Assembly: GCA_051453625.1 (NCBI GenBank)
Contig: JBOZIK010000001.1
Location: 45,280,422 to 45,313,743 of the forward strand
Length of the DNA: 33,322 nt
Direction: 5' to 3'
Origin: Welwitschia mirabilis
Taxonomy: Eukaryota; Gnetophyta; Gnetopsida; Welwitschiales
Shown here: in pieces, positions 21,310 through 31,735 of the stretch
Layout: every line of letters starts with the position of its first letter
How positions within the stretch are numbered: position 1 is the stretch's first letter
Translations under genes and position numbers: made by a program
Notes under the pieces: model-generated
The model's database searches: none
Seen by the model: the letters and a program-made list of their open reading frames with translations, nothing else
What the model was told of the DNA's origin: nothing

Positions 21310-22430
21310 CAATTTCTACATGTAAACAACAAGAATTTTGATTTTTTTGGAGGGGGAAGCCCTTTTCTTTTAACCAAAGGAAAATTACATTTATTTTCTA
21401 AATGTGTTTAGAGCATTATAGAAACCATAAAATTTATTTTCTTCTAGAGACTTTATGAATGATTTAGATGGAGAAATGGTTTTTAGTACACTATCTCACA
21501 TTGAATTACATTGTCTGCAGTTCTTCTATTTCTATTAAGTAGGGAAGTTGAAGTATTAGGTTCCCCTTGTTCATCCTAACTCTTAAGGAGACTTAGTGTT
21601 TAAAATCCAAATAATGACTGGTATGATATCTTAATATGCTATTTATTTACCTTAGGCTGATCCCTCTATTGTTGAGAAGCCTAGTAATTACTAAGGGAAA
21701 TCCCAAACCAGTAAATCCTAAAGCTCAAACTTTTTTCATTTTTGTAACATATTTTAAAATTTCTTGAAAAACTCCTTCTGTAATATTCACATTACTTTAT
21801 TTTGTGATGTCTTTAATTTATTCATACATATATAACCTTGGTAGCATTAATCCTTTTTTCTTATTTAGAACAAGTACTAGGTCACTTGCTACCATTTGAG
21901 AGAGAATAAAAAGTTCAAGTTTTAGATTTTTATTAATTGAAATCTTTCCATTAATAGTAGTCCTTCCCAACATATTCATACTTAATTTAGTATTATCTTT
22001 CCTATTAACATCTTCAATTTATCTTTCTCCATTTAGTAAATTCACTACTTTTTGGATGTTTTCTTTATAAAAAGAATTTTTTGTGTTAAAAACAACTCTC
22101 TATAGTATATTTTCTACATCATTAAACTTTAAACATTTGTAGAATTTAAAAAATATCTCAAAGTTATGCACCTCTTGCATTGTTAGCCAATCATACCATC
22201 CTAATTTAATTATTCTGTATTTAAAGTCTATTTAATAGGAACCTATAATGATTCCTCTAAAATCTAAGGAAGACATGATTCTACATTATAATAAATAAAA
22301 AAATTCTATAAGAGAACCAAAAGTATATGAAACATTGGATTTAGGCTAGGTTAACTATCTCCCAAGTTGGGGTATAAGGCTATGAGTATGATTTAAGTTA
22401 ACCTTTTTGTTAGCCCACTTCTTTTTACTA
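21310..22430 (-). pseudogene. Second, diverged copy of the gag-like region
   Basis: This stretch aligns along its length with about 19300-20380, in the same orientation. Shared landmarks in plus-strand order: GTATTATAGAAAC or GCATTATAGAAAC, TAGGTTCCCCTT, AATAATGACT, CATATATAA followed by CTTGGTA, TTCATACTTAATTTAG versus TCCATACTCAACTTTG, CAATCATACCATCCTAATTT and TTAGCCCACT. The minus-strand peptide repeats the TINGKISINKNLKLELFILS block seen as TINGRLPINKNLEPKLFILC in the other copy. It lacks the coiled-coil part, as alignment stops near 21310. It is heavily mutated, with stops and frameshifts throughout. Confidence 0.7.
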
Positions 22431-22501
22431 TTACCCAAAATGATAATCTTAAAATTTTTCCATGAAAAATGCAACATGTTTTAGGGATTTTAGTTAAGTT
22501 T

Positions 22502-22810
22502 CATTTTCTCATAGTAACACATTTTTAAAAAATAACAAAACAAAAATGGTTTTTTTAATAACTTTTTATTTTCTAATAAGTTTCATTTGCTAACAATAGT
22601 GAGCTTGAAAATATTAGTATGTGACAACAATGATAATGCATTTTTTTCATTTTCTAATAGTAGCAAACTTTAAAATTACAAAAAACACAAATGAGTTTTT
22701 ATTTTTTGTTTTTAAATTGTTTATTTTCTAATGAATTTCATTTGTTAACAATAGTCAGATTGAAAATATCAGTGCATAACAATAATAATAATGCATTTTT
22801 TCATTTTATA
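22502..22810. repeat. About 150-bp tandem repeat, two units plus the start of a third
   Basis: Units begin CATTTTCT at 22502 and 22648, and CATTTTAT at 22802. Both full units share TTTATTTTCTAAT(A/G)A, TTTCATTTG, TAACAATAGT(G/C)AG and end ATAATGCATTTTTT. Unit lengths are 146 and 154 bp. Confidence 0.8.
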
Positions 22811-24162
22811 AATTTTGAGAATTCTATGCTATCCCCAAGAAAAAGAATTGCATAATCCAAAATGTAAGAAATTAAAGGTTCTTACCACAAGGAATTACAA
22901 TTGCTTGAACAATGATGGGAACTCATAAAGAAAAGATAAAGTATCATAAAAATGTGGAGTGCAATGTAGAATTGAAAGTTATCTAACTTTATTCCTATAA
23001 TTATAGAAGTCTACATATAATAATTAATTCACCTTATGCTAGTTGATCTCAAATCTGAATTTCCCATGTCTAATAAATTTTAAAATTATTTTATTACCAA
23101 GTTAAAATGGTAGTTAAAGAAATTAATATGCTACTTACTATGAACGAAATCGAGAAAGTCAAAGGATTCATTGAGTTTATTGTTAAGTGAAAAAGAGTTA
23201 GAAAGGGGATTGAGAAACACGACAGGGTTATTAATTTTAATGTTAAGTGGGATAAGAGATAATATGATGACCATATTTAGTGGTCATCAAATCCCAACAT
23301 TGAGGAGTTTAAAAAGGTTGGGTGAAGGGGTGGGGGGAAAGGATTAAGGTCATCGAAAACTCTCGAGTTCTCAATAGGGGTCCCTAAAACAGATGTTAAG
23401 TTAGCATTCTAGTTCAAAGAGGGTCTTCAAGAACTCATGAGTTCTTAAAGGGGACTTTAAATCCATTGCCACTCAAATATTTAACTAAGGAGAATGAGAG
23501 AATATGGTTGGCTAGAAGTAACATAAAGTGAAAACTGGAGGGGGGTCATCAAGTTTGGCACCTTCACTTTACAAACTTTAGTTATGTTAGGAGTTGATTA
23601 ATTAAAGGATTAATTCATAATTTAAGTTCTAGATTAAGGAACTACTTAATACAACAATTAATGTAACTTTAGTATTATTTTTTTTAAATGAACTGATTTA
23701 GAAGATCTAATTACTATAGAATTTTAGAAAGATCATTGATAAAAAATCATCATAGGTACTAAATTATTTCATCATACTTTATTTTCTCATTTGATTATGG
23801 ATTAGCATTTCTTTAACTTATTAATTCATTTTTGCATATAGGCTGAGATTGGAGGAGCTAAGTTTAAGGGAAAAAAGGATCCTCAACTGCTTTATTATTA
23901 ATTTAAAGTCCCTGCTTTAGATCAAACCAGAATTAGTCAAGTATTTATTTAATAAATTACTTCAATGTAATTAAGGAAGCCTTTTGCAAGGATAATCCCC
24001 TTTTTATGATCATGTTATAAGTAGTTTAACACTTGTATAAGTTTAGATAACACTTGTCAAATAGAAGGATAATTATAAAATGTCCTTCTTACTTAATTTA
24101 CTTAACACATTTCTTATCACTCATTTATTATTCTTTTTGCTTAGTGATCCATTGCATTCTTC
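22811..24162. other. Non-coding stretch
   Basis: No gene is recognised. Small direct repeats occur: AACTCATGAGTTCTTAAAGG (23431-23450) resembles AACTCTCGAGTTCTCAATAGG (23359-23379), about 72 bp apart. Part of 23150-23560 is GA-rich on the plus strand. Confidence 0.4.
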
Positions 24163-24760
24163 ATGGCTTCCCACTCTATTAACTTTATCCCTTTAACTTC
24201 TTCTCCAAAAGATCTATTTGATATTAGAATGGTTATATGATATTTGTTTAACTTTGACCTTACTCAAATTGATATGTACATTCAGAACATTGAGCTTGTT
24301 TCCCCAGACATAGCTATTAGAATAGAAACCGTAGTTGAGCCCTCTTTTATTCTTATAGGATTGTAGCTAAAGTACTTGATACCTTAGATTTATTTATCAT
24401 TGAAAAAGATAGAGATAAATTTTATAATCATCTCATTCCTTAATGTTTTGATCTAATGATCCATCATCTTGCCTATGAGTATCTAAGGTTAAGGAAATAA
24501 TAGATTCATTAATAGATGAATGATAAGGAATTAGCCTATGATGTTGCATTGATAAGGTTAGCTAGGTAAATATAAGAGATAAAAATAAGGATTGATTAAT
24601 TGCACTAATCTAGAGCTTAGTTTAGTGGCGCTTAGTTTTAATAAGGAAAACATTGAAAAAATAGTATGGAATATAAGAGGATTTACTGATTTTGGAGTGC
24701 ACATCCTAGTGGAATACAAATGCTATCCTCTACCCTAAATGAAATGAATCTACTACCTTC
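24163..24760 (+). pseudogene. Decayed ORF antisense to the neighbouring gypsy pol, function unknown
   Basis: From an ATG at 24163 the plus strand reads MASHSINFIPLTSSPKDLF with a single stop in 66 codons. In another frame from about 24366 it continues VLDTLDLFIIEKDRDKFYNH, then LAYEYLRLRK, MNDKELAYDVALIRLAR and EIKIRID. Most stops in this second part are TAA or TAG at positions where Gln would complete a charged helix. The stop density there is close to chance, so coding status is uncertain. It lies about 0.9 kb beyond the 3' end of the minus-strand integrase, in opposite orientation. Some plant Ty3/gypsy (Tat-lineage) elements are known to carry extra antisense ORFs downstream of pol, which this layout resembles. 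No domain recognised. Confidence 0.3.
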
Positions 24761-25023
24761 CTATTTAAGTATACCTCTAGCTAGAATATCCAAATAAGAT
24801 TTTTGACCATTTTAAGAAGTGAAATTTTTTGAAGTTATTCACTACTATTTATTTTTCTATTCCTAGGCTTCTATGTTTCAATAAGTGCTTAGAACAAATT
24901 GATGTAATAATTATATATTTTAATAAAAAGAGTTTTTATGGCTTCTCTTATAAATTTTTTCCTACTATTTTATTAGTTCATGTCAATATCCTTCAAATAT
25001 AAGTCTCTACATTGGACTCTCAG

Positions 25024-25115
25024 TTAATGGAGAATCATGAAAAGTGATTTTAAGACTAAAAGGCCTTTTTTAATGGAGAATCATGAAAAGTAATTTTAAG
25101 ACTAAAAGGCCTTTC
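25024..25115. repeat. 46-bp tandem duplication, nearly perfect
   Basis: The unit starting TTAATGGAGAATCATG (25024-25069) is repeated immediately (25070-25115), with one G/A difference in the core. It is much younger than the surrounding decayed DNA. Confidence 0.92.
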
Positions 25116-25664
25116 ATTTTGCTTAAACAGAGTTTAATGGTTATGTGTGAATTATGGTGTGAGATCCTTGTTCTATATTCCACTGTAAGATTAAAAAAAT
25201 AAATGAATAAGATTTTTATGTTGTAATATAATAATTATTTTTTGGTAACTAGCTATGACTCAGAGGATATTTGGGATCCAATTGTTCCTTAACATAAATT
25301 TTAATTTTCACAACTCACAGTGAGAAGAGTGTAATCACTATTAGAGGAGTAAGGGTCCATAATCAAATTGATGCCTAAATGGAGCTCTTGTAACTATCTA
25401 ATGTAGGACATTATGGTGTTAGCCCATTTTTACCCTTTTTTTAAAATAAATATATACACAAACAACTCATCTTATGATGGAATATTTATCAAGTTCTTAT
25501 GAAATGAATAATGCATAATATTTTGTTTAAGACTTATCATGATAGTCTGTTATTTCCAAAAGGATTCATAATTATCTCTCATAATCTGAAAGATTGAATA
25601 TGTATAAGAAATCTTTATGAGAAGCATTATCTATTTTAGTTATGCTTATGAATGAAGTGGGAGT
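25116..25664. other. Non-coding stretch downstream of gypsy pol
   Basis: No gene recognised. In minus-strand sense this follows the integrase C-terminus and would be the element's 3' region. No LTR boundary was identified. Confidence 0.4.
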
Positions 25665-26262
25665 ATTCTGTCCACTCTAAAAAAGTTTTCTAAATAATCT
25701 AGTAGAGATTTAGGATCATTATAAATTATCAATCTTTGTTCATTCATGTGATAAGTTATCTTTTCATTAGAGTTATATATGTCAAAAGCTCTATTTCCTA
25801 GTACTTTAGTTACTATAAATAGCCCAAGTCAATTTAATATGTATTTCTATTTTGAGTGAAGCTTTTTGGATCATAAACTAGTACCGAATCACCTTCCTTA
25901 ATTTCTATTTTTCATAAGTTACTATCATGATTTAGCATGAGTTTTATTTTTAAAGGGCTTCTTTTCTATACTCATCTAAAATATTTATATTTTCAATATA
26001 TTTTTCTTGAGATTTATCTAAATCATATTTTATTTCCTTAGCTAATTTAAAAGTTTAATTCTAAACTCTATTGATAACATTGCCCTTTTCCCATAAACTA
26101 ATTTATATGATGTGAAATCCTATACTATGTTTGCAAGTTATTCTATAAGCCCCTAAGGCTTCTGTAAATTTTTTTGCCTAGTCTACTTCCTTAATATTGA
26201 TAGTTTTGATTAATATTCTATTTAATTTTCTATAGGTTACTTCTACTTTTACAATTTTTTTG
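25665..26262 (-). pseudogene. Ty3/gypsy integrase C-terminal fragment
   Basis: Integrase inserts retrotransposon cDNA into the host genome. The minus strand from 26250 reads VEVTYRKLNRILIKTINIKE, then AKKFTEALGAYRITCKHSIG, the segment after the catalytic core of plant Ty3/gypsy integrases (normally EALWAYR...TG). It continues FKLAKEIKYDLDKSQEKYIE and NILDEYRKEAL, then EGDSVLVYDPKSF, matching the GDWVLLYDSKF block. A final 42-codon stretch without a stop holds YHMNEQRLIIYNDPKSLLDY, where the family usually has a short QRLK(P/I)Y motif. Four or more stops and one frameshift make it inactive. The upstream integrase core, RNase H and RT are not present on this side; the LINE at 26264 interrupts it. 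Confidence 0.8.
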
Positions 26263-26263
26263 A

Positions 26264-26276
26264 GGGGTTTGGCCCC
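26264..26276 (+). promoter_or_regulatory. Short GC hairpin just before LINE ORF1
   Basis: GGGGTTTGGCCCC can form a 4-bp GGGG/CCCC stem and ends three bases before the ORF1 ATG. It resembles the hairpins in the 3' UTR of the same element. Confidence 0.45.
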
Positions 26277-26279
26277 AAT

Positions 26280-27380
26280 ATGGAGAAGGCTCAACTTTTC
26301 AAGTAAGAAAAATCCCTTATTTTAGACATCGATGAAGATGCCTATAATGAGACTAAGAAGAAACTCAGATACAGTCTAATTGGAAAGTTCGTCTCTTCTG
26401 GTTCTTAACTAAGGTTGGATTGGATCTATGAATGGGTTGCTACTAAATGGACAGAAGTTAGCAAAGTTGTTGTTATTGTAATTCCAGAAGGATCGGTATT
26501 ATTTCAACTAGATAATGAACAAGATCGGGATAAAATAATTGTGAGAGGATCTTGGTTTTTTAGGGTTCGTGGCCTTGCACTAGCCAAATGGACACTGGGG
26601 AAGCAATCAGACCCAAATCTATTTAAGAGAGTTTTGATCTAGAACCGCATCCACAAGTTCCTGTTGGAGTTTTGGGATGAAGATCTAGTAAGAAAAATGG
26701 CAGCTCAGTTTGGTAAGTTCATCAAACTCGACAGGATCCATATTAAACAGACAAGATTAGTGTTAGCTAGATTTTGTGTTTGGATGAGCCTAGAGGATAC
26801 CAAGTAGTTCCAATCTGTAAAGTTTAGATCTAAATGGGATATTTGTAAACTTGATGTTACTTACGAGAATCTTATGATCCCTGGCATAGTCTGTGGAAAA
26901 TTAGGACATCTCTCTGGAAAATGTAATCCTCCTAAAAAAATATGTTCACATTGTGGAAGATTAGATCATTTAAGAGAAGAAGGTAGAAAAAGATGATTGA
27001 GATTTAAAAAATCTAAAGGAAACCTGTACTTTTTGTGAGAAAACTGATCACAATCGTAAATATGCTAACATAAGCAAAGGAAGGAATAACCCGGGAAAAA
27101 GTACTACTATTTTTCCCAAGGAAACCAAGGACAAGAAGAAAAAGGAAGCACTAGAACTGGAGCATAACCACTTTAAACCTCTTGTGGAAGAGAATACACC
27201 CAAAAACCTCTAAATGATGATGAACCTAACAAAATGGAAACTCAAACAAAGGGAAGGCCCAACAATAGAACTCTCTGAGAATGAGAAATGACAGAGAATG
27301 TTACAAATAGTGCCCAAGCCATTATTAAAGATACCTTAAGGAAAGGTCAAGTGCCCAGAAAGGGGCATAAACACCCCTAA
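26280..27380 (+). pseudogene. LINE ORF1: DUF4283-like domain with three zinc knuckles (decayed)
   Basis: Plant L1 ORF1 proteins bind element RNA in a ribonucleoprotein particle. The frame starts MEKAQLFK at 26280. The N-terminal region contains RYSLIGKFVSSGS, then VSKVVVIVIPEGSVLFQLDN, then RDKIIVRGSWFFRVRGLALA, a pattern typical of DUF4283 proteins. The zinc knuckles follow: VCGKLGHLSGKC (26883-26924, first Cys now Gly), CSHCGRLDHLREEG (26943-26984, last Cys now Gly) and CTFCEKTDHNRKYA (27025-27066, last Cys lost, in another frame). A Lys-rich tail is open for over 60 codons. The last part continues to a TAA at 27378-27380. In-frame stops occur at 26304, 26406, 26640 and 26805, and there are frameshifts near 27000 and 27210. 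Confidence 0.8.
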
Positions 27381-30300
27381 CGAATTATCTCATATGGAAT
27401 TACAAGGGATTAGGATCCTCCTACAAGAAAAAGACCCTACAAAACATGATTAGTCAATATAATATTGATTTAGTTTGCTTACAGGAAAAGAAGATAAAAA
27501 ATGATATGAGAAAAATAAATTTAGGGTAATAATGGACTTCTTTCATTATTGCAGCCCAAGGTAATTCTAGTGACCTTATGATTTCTACCACAAGAGAGGT
27601 AGATTTGATTCACAGTAGTAAGAACCACGTCACAATTCTCCTTAAAAAGGAAGGCTAGATTGTCATAAACCTTTATAGTCCCCAACATAATCAAGATAAG
27701 GCCTTTATCTTGAAAGAAGCTTAGAGGACAGTAGTAGAAAAATCCAAATGGCTCATCCCTGGTGACTTCAATCAATATCATCATTGCTGGGAAAAATCAG
27801 GGGGCGATAACCATAATTCCAAATGTACCTTAATACTAAAAGAATTTTAATAAGACACTCCCTCACATACATTCCTATTGCTAGGTGTAAGTATACATGA
27901 TCGAGTAAAAGAACAAGTAAAGATCTGATAATGTCCAATATTGACAGAGTTCTGGCTGGGAAGGATTTAGCTAAACTTCCATTTGAAGCCTGTGGTCTAA
28001 ACAGGATTTCTTCAAATCACCATCCTATCAAACTCAAATTGGGGGCAATTTTGCCCTAGAAAGCTTCATTTCGTATAAAACAGTATTGGATTAACCAGAC
28101 AGAAACTAAAGTGCTATTAGAAAAAATATGGGCATAATATGATGGGACTTAACCCATAACATTCTGTATAGGGGCCTTAATACCCTAATAGCTTACATAA
28201 GAGATTAGAAAAGGAAAGATAAAGAGAGGTTTGAATAAAAAACTGAGCTTGAAGAGGAAATCATAAGAATCCAAACTGAGCAAGAGGAGAGAGGTAATCA
28301 GGACAATCTATAGATCAGAGAATATCAATGCCTAATGGATATCCAAGAAATAAATGCTGATGAAGAACATTATTGAAGAGAATGCTCAATGATCAAATGG
28401 CTAAAAAAGGGTGACAAACATGCTAGATTCTTCTTTTAGTAGGTTAACCAGTACAGATCAGATAACAGGATCAAAAAACTATCCATATGAGATCAAATCA
28501 TAGAAAATAAAGAGGATATAGCTAACGAATTACATGCACATCTTAAGAGAATCTAGGAATGAAAAGATATTGCCTCTAGCTTAATTCCAAAAAATAAGAA
28601 AATCTTGAGTGTAGATAATGACATGTTGACTAAACCTCCGAATAGAGAAGAGATCTTCTTTGCTGTCAGATCCATGAAGAATAACCAAGTCCCTTGCCAT
28701 GATGGCTGGCCAGTCAAACTTTTCAAATCCCACTTCTCTGTTTTAGGGGATAACCTTCATGATGTGATGCAGAAAGTCTTCCACAACAGAGGATTCCTAG
28801 GGAAATGAATAGAATTAGGGTGGTACTTTTCATAAAAAATAGGGATGTTAGTAAACCAGAGGATTTTAAGCCTTTAGATGTTTGTAATGTTATTTACAGA
28901 ATTTTTGTGAAAATCATGATTGGTTGTATCGCCTCCTCACTTTCCAATGTGATTTCAGAGAACCAAGCCGGCTTCATCCGATCTAGGTATATCCAAAACC
29001 AAATCTTCTTGACTCATGAGACCATTCACTCTATTAAAAAATACAAATTTTCTCTCTTTATTACTAAATTGGATATCACTAAAGCTTCCGATTCGGCTAG
29101 TTGGCAAGTGTTAGGGTGTATTCTTAGGAAAACATGATTTTTTCAAGATATTATTAATCTTTAGCTAAACATGCAGACTTCTTCCGAATTCAGTGTATAG
29201 GTTAACAACCATAGATCAAATTTCTTCTCAGTAGACAGAGGGTTGAGACAAGGGGACCTCCTATCCCCATACCTTTTTCTTTTTGTGATGAATGTGTAAA
29301 GGTTTTTCTAAGAAGGAACAAAGTTATAAGAATCAGAACTGGAGGCCAAACCTTTCTCAATAATCACTATGTAGATGATACCATCATTATAACCAGGGCA
29401 TCATATCAGTAAGCAAAAGCAATAAAAAATGCTATGAACATCTTTGCAGTGGTAATAGGGCTACACACTAACTTAAACAAATCAAGAATCCATACTTTAG
29501 GCAGAAACAGTATCAGAGGTGGTGAAATCACCCAGATCCTAAGTGCAAAGTTAGGAGACTTATAGGATATCTACCTAGGTATTCCTCTTCAAAATTGGTA
29601 CAAGATCAATACCTGGAAATAGATCTTGAAATCCATCCAAAGGCGGTGTAACTCATGGCAAAATAACTTGATCTCATCTAAAGCTAAAATCATTCTCACA
29701 AACTCTTGCTTAATTTCCTCTTTCCAGTATATAGCTTTAGTTATTACCCCCTTGAGAAATATCATCTAAAAAATCAATAGAATTTTAAAGGATTTTATTT
29801 GGTCAAGAGGAAAGGATCGCCATTGAACTCATCTCTGTAAATGGGAGACTATTATTTACCCAAGAGAATCATGGGGTTGGGGGATTTAGAAACCAAAAGA
29901 TTGCATCCTCACTGAAGCACATAGAATTTTAAAGAGACTACAAGAAGGATGTCAACCCTGGTGTGATTTGATCAATTATAAGTACAAAGATTGAACTATT
30001 GATCATGGGGAGTCCTACCTAAGAAAACACCTCAGCAAAGCTCGACAACAACTCATTGACTTAAACATCATTCAATCTGATTCAATCAAGCAGATCCTCC
30101 TAAATAAGTATGGAAAATAAGATACACATAATAAGTATTGGATGGGACAAATTCCCAAAAAAACTAAGGTCTTTTATTGGTTAAAAGATCACTAGAGAAT
30201 TTTAACTAAAGACCAATTGCTCAAAAGGGGATTCCAAATGGACACTAACTGTTTCATCTGCCAGTCCAATCCAAAAACAACACAACATTTATTTCATCAC

Positions 30301-30510
30301 TGCTTTTAGAGTAAAGAATTAATTTCCATTATGACGAAGTACTATCAAACCTATAATGCCTCTGACATGCATTTATTGGATGTGATCCACTTGAAGTTTT
30401 GGTAGGTTTGACGAATCAGAAATGATCTAATTTTTAATAACGCCATCTATCCTTTCCTACAAATACAGTAAGGAGGATCATGCATCTTTACTTCCAAATT
30501 AGAGTCATGA
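27380..30510 (+). pseudogene. LINE ORF2: AP-type endonuclease, reverse transcriptase, zf-RVT (decayed)
   Basis: ORF2 nicks target DNA and reverse-transcribes the element RNA. The start was probably ATG, now ACG, at 27380. Endonuclease landmarks: IWNYKGLGSSYKKK with catalytic Asn, CLQEKKI with catalytic Glu (27485), NLYSPQ, GDFNQ (27761-27772), and SSNHHPI (28009-28029), where the family SDH motif now has Asn. A conserved linker MIKWLKKGDKHARFFF is near 28390. Reverse transcriptase pieces: LTKPPNREEIFFAVRSM, FKPLDVCNVIYRIFVKIM, SENQAGFIRSRYIQNQI, FITKLDITKASD, RGLRQGDLLSPYLFLFVMNV and the active-site YVDDT (29368-29382). The C-terminal zf-RVT has QIPKKTKVFYWLKDH, then CFIC and HLFHHC (30250-30303). 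All three RT aspartates remain, but multiple stops and frameshifts (near 28800, 29140 and elsewhere) make it non-functional. A TGA at 30508-30510 ends the frame. Confidence 0.88.
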
Positions 30511-31735
30511 TGGGAGCCACACCAACAATTGAGCCTTTTGATCTAGACCTCTTCGAAGGATGCCCTATTCTATGGGAGAAGTTGTAGGTGGTAGGATGGG
30601 GACCCCTCCTTCATAAGCTTAGAGGAGACTAGGGGATGATATCGCCTCCTTTTATAGAAGTTGGAGAGAAGGAGGCACCACATTCCAAAGAATTCCAATA
30701 GAAATCACTGAAGACTCCCTCTCCAGACTATTGGAGATCCCTGTAGAAGGAGAATGGATTCCATTTAGAAGTAGAGCGTAATGCAAAGCACTCCACTTCT
30801 TCCCTGTGGGGTTCCTAAATTACTAAGCAGGCACATCAGCAGAAAGGCACTACTGCCCCCTGGGACTAGGTGTAAAGCTTATGGACCATTACTTTATCCA
30901 ATCAGGGAATTGCTCTAAACTTTCAAGTATCCATTTTGCTTTTTGCAAAGATCTTGACTTAGGGTGTTAGGTGAACCTGCCATTCTTTTATATCTAAGTT
31001 CTTAAATGGAAGGATTCCTCAAGGAACTTGGGCTTAGTCTTGGCCTTTTGGAAAGAAGCACAAGAATGTAGGGTAAGAGAAGTCGCTCCCCCTCCCTCTT
31101 GTCATCCTCCTTACCAGACTCCTCTTAGGAGAACCTCCAAAAGAAGAACCTCGCCTGAAAGGAACCCTATTCAAGAGGAAACTGCTGTGCATGAAAACCT
31201 TAGCAAAAGAGAGGTGACTTCGCCCCCAAGTCATTCAAAAGAGACGTCTTCACCCCCAGCCCAACAAAAGATAGCTGAGGAGACTAACTCTGGCACGGCC
31301 TGGGAACTGCCTTAGGATCAACCATCACCAAACTCTCAGAAGTGAGGTAGGCATGCCCAGATCTCCTTTACTCCAGCCTCGGGCCCTAGCTTTCCACAGA
31401 ACTCCACTTCAGATTTTTCATTAGTTGAAATCCGACCTCAACCACAGGAGGACATTGACATGAATGTTTTTAGATGGGAGGTTTTGCTAGTAACCATTCA
31501 GGGGCTGAAGAGATATTTCTTCATCACATTGGGATTCTCTCATAGAGCCATCCCTCAGACCATTAAATCAAGCTATAGGAAGAAAGCCCTACGAATACAT
31601 CTAGACAAAAGTCCAGCAGGTGCCGAAGAAATTAAGGAGATAAATTAAGCGTTTGAAGTCCTCTTTGATGATTTAGACAGATTCCTTCTCGACCATAATC
31701 ATGGTAACATGTTCCCATTTTGTAGAGGGCTTTAA
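30507..31735 (+). pseudogene. LINE ORF3: gag-like region, Pro/Ser/Arg linker and C-terminal J-domain (decayed)
   Basis: The frame opens at ATGATGGGAG, where the ORF2 stop TGA is embedded. It reads MMGATPTIEPFDLDLFEG, then VGWGPLLHKLRG; after one frameshift near 30635 it continues DDIASFYRSWREGG and RIPIEITEDSLSRLLEIP, then VEGEWIPF. From about 30620 to 31735 a single frame holds, with roughly nine stops, most explainable as single-base changes. VNLPFFYI follows, then a proline/serine/arginine-rich linker (31076-31300). The end reads RYFFITLGFSHRAIPQTIK, SYRKKALRIHLDKSPAGAEE, IKEIN, AFEVL and LDRFLLD. This matches helices I-IV of a DnaJ J-domain; the HPD loop reads HLD (31598-31606; CCA to CTA). 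J-domains stimulate Hsp70 ATPase. The gag-like part resembles plant transposon gag-type proteins. The J-domain call is firm; whether it is a true third LINE ORF is inference. Confidence 0.72.

Noticed and set aside
27521-27784. Minus-strand 87-codon frame
   Set aside because: Antisense to the LINE endonuclease region, whose motifs are clear on the plus strand.
31034-31234. Minus-strand 66-codon frame
   Set aside because: Antisense shadow of the ORF3 linker.
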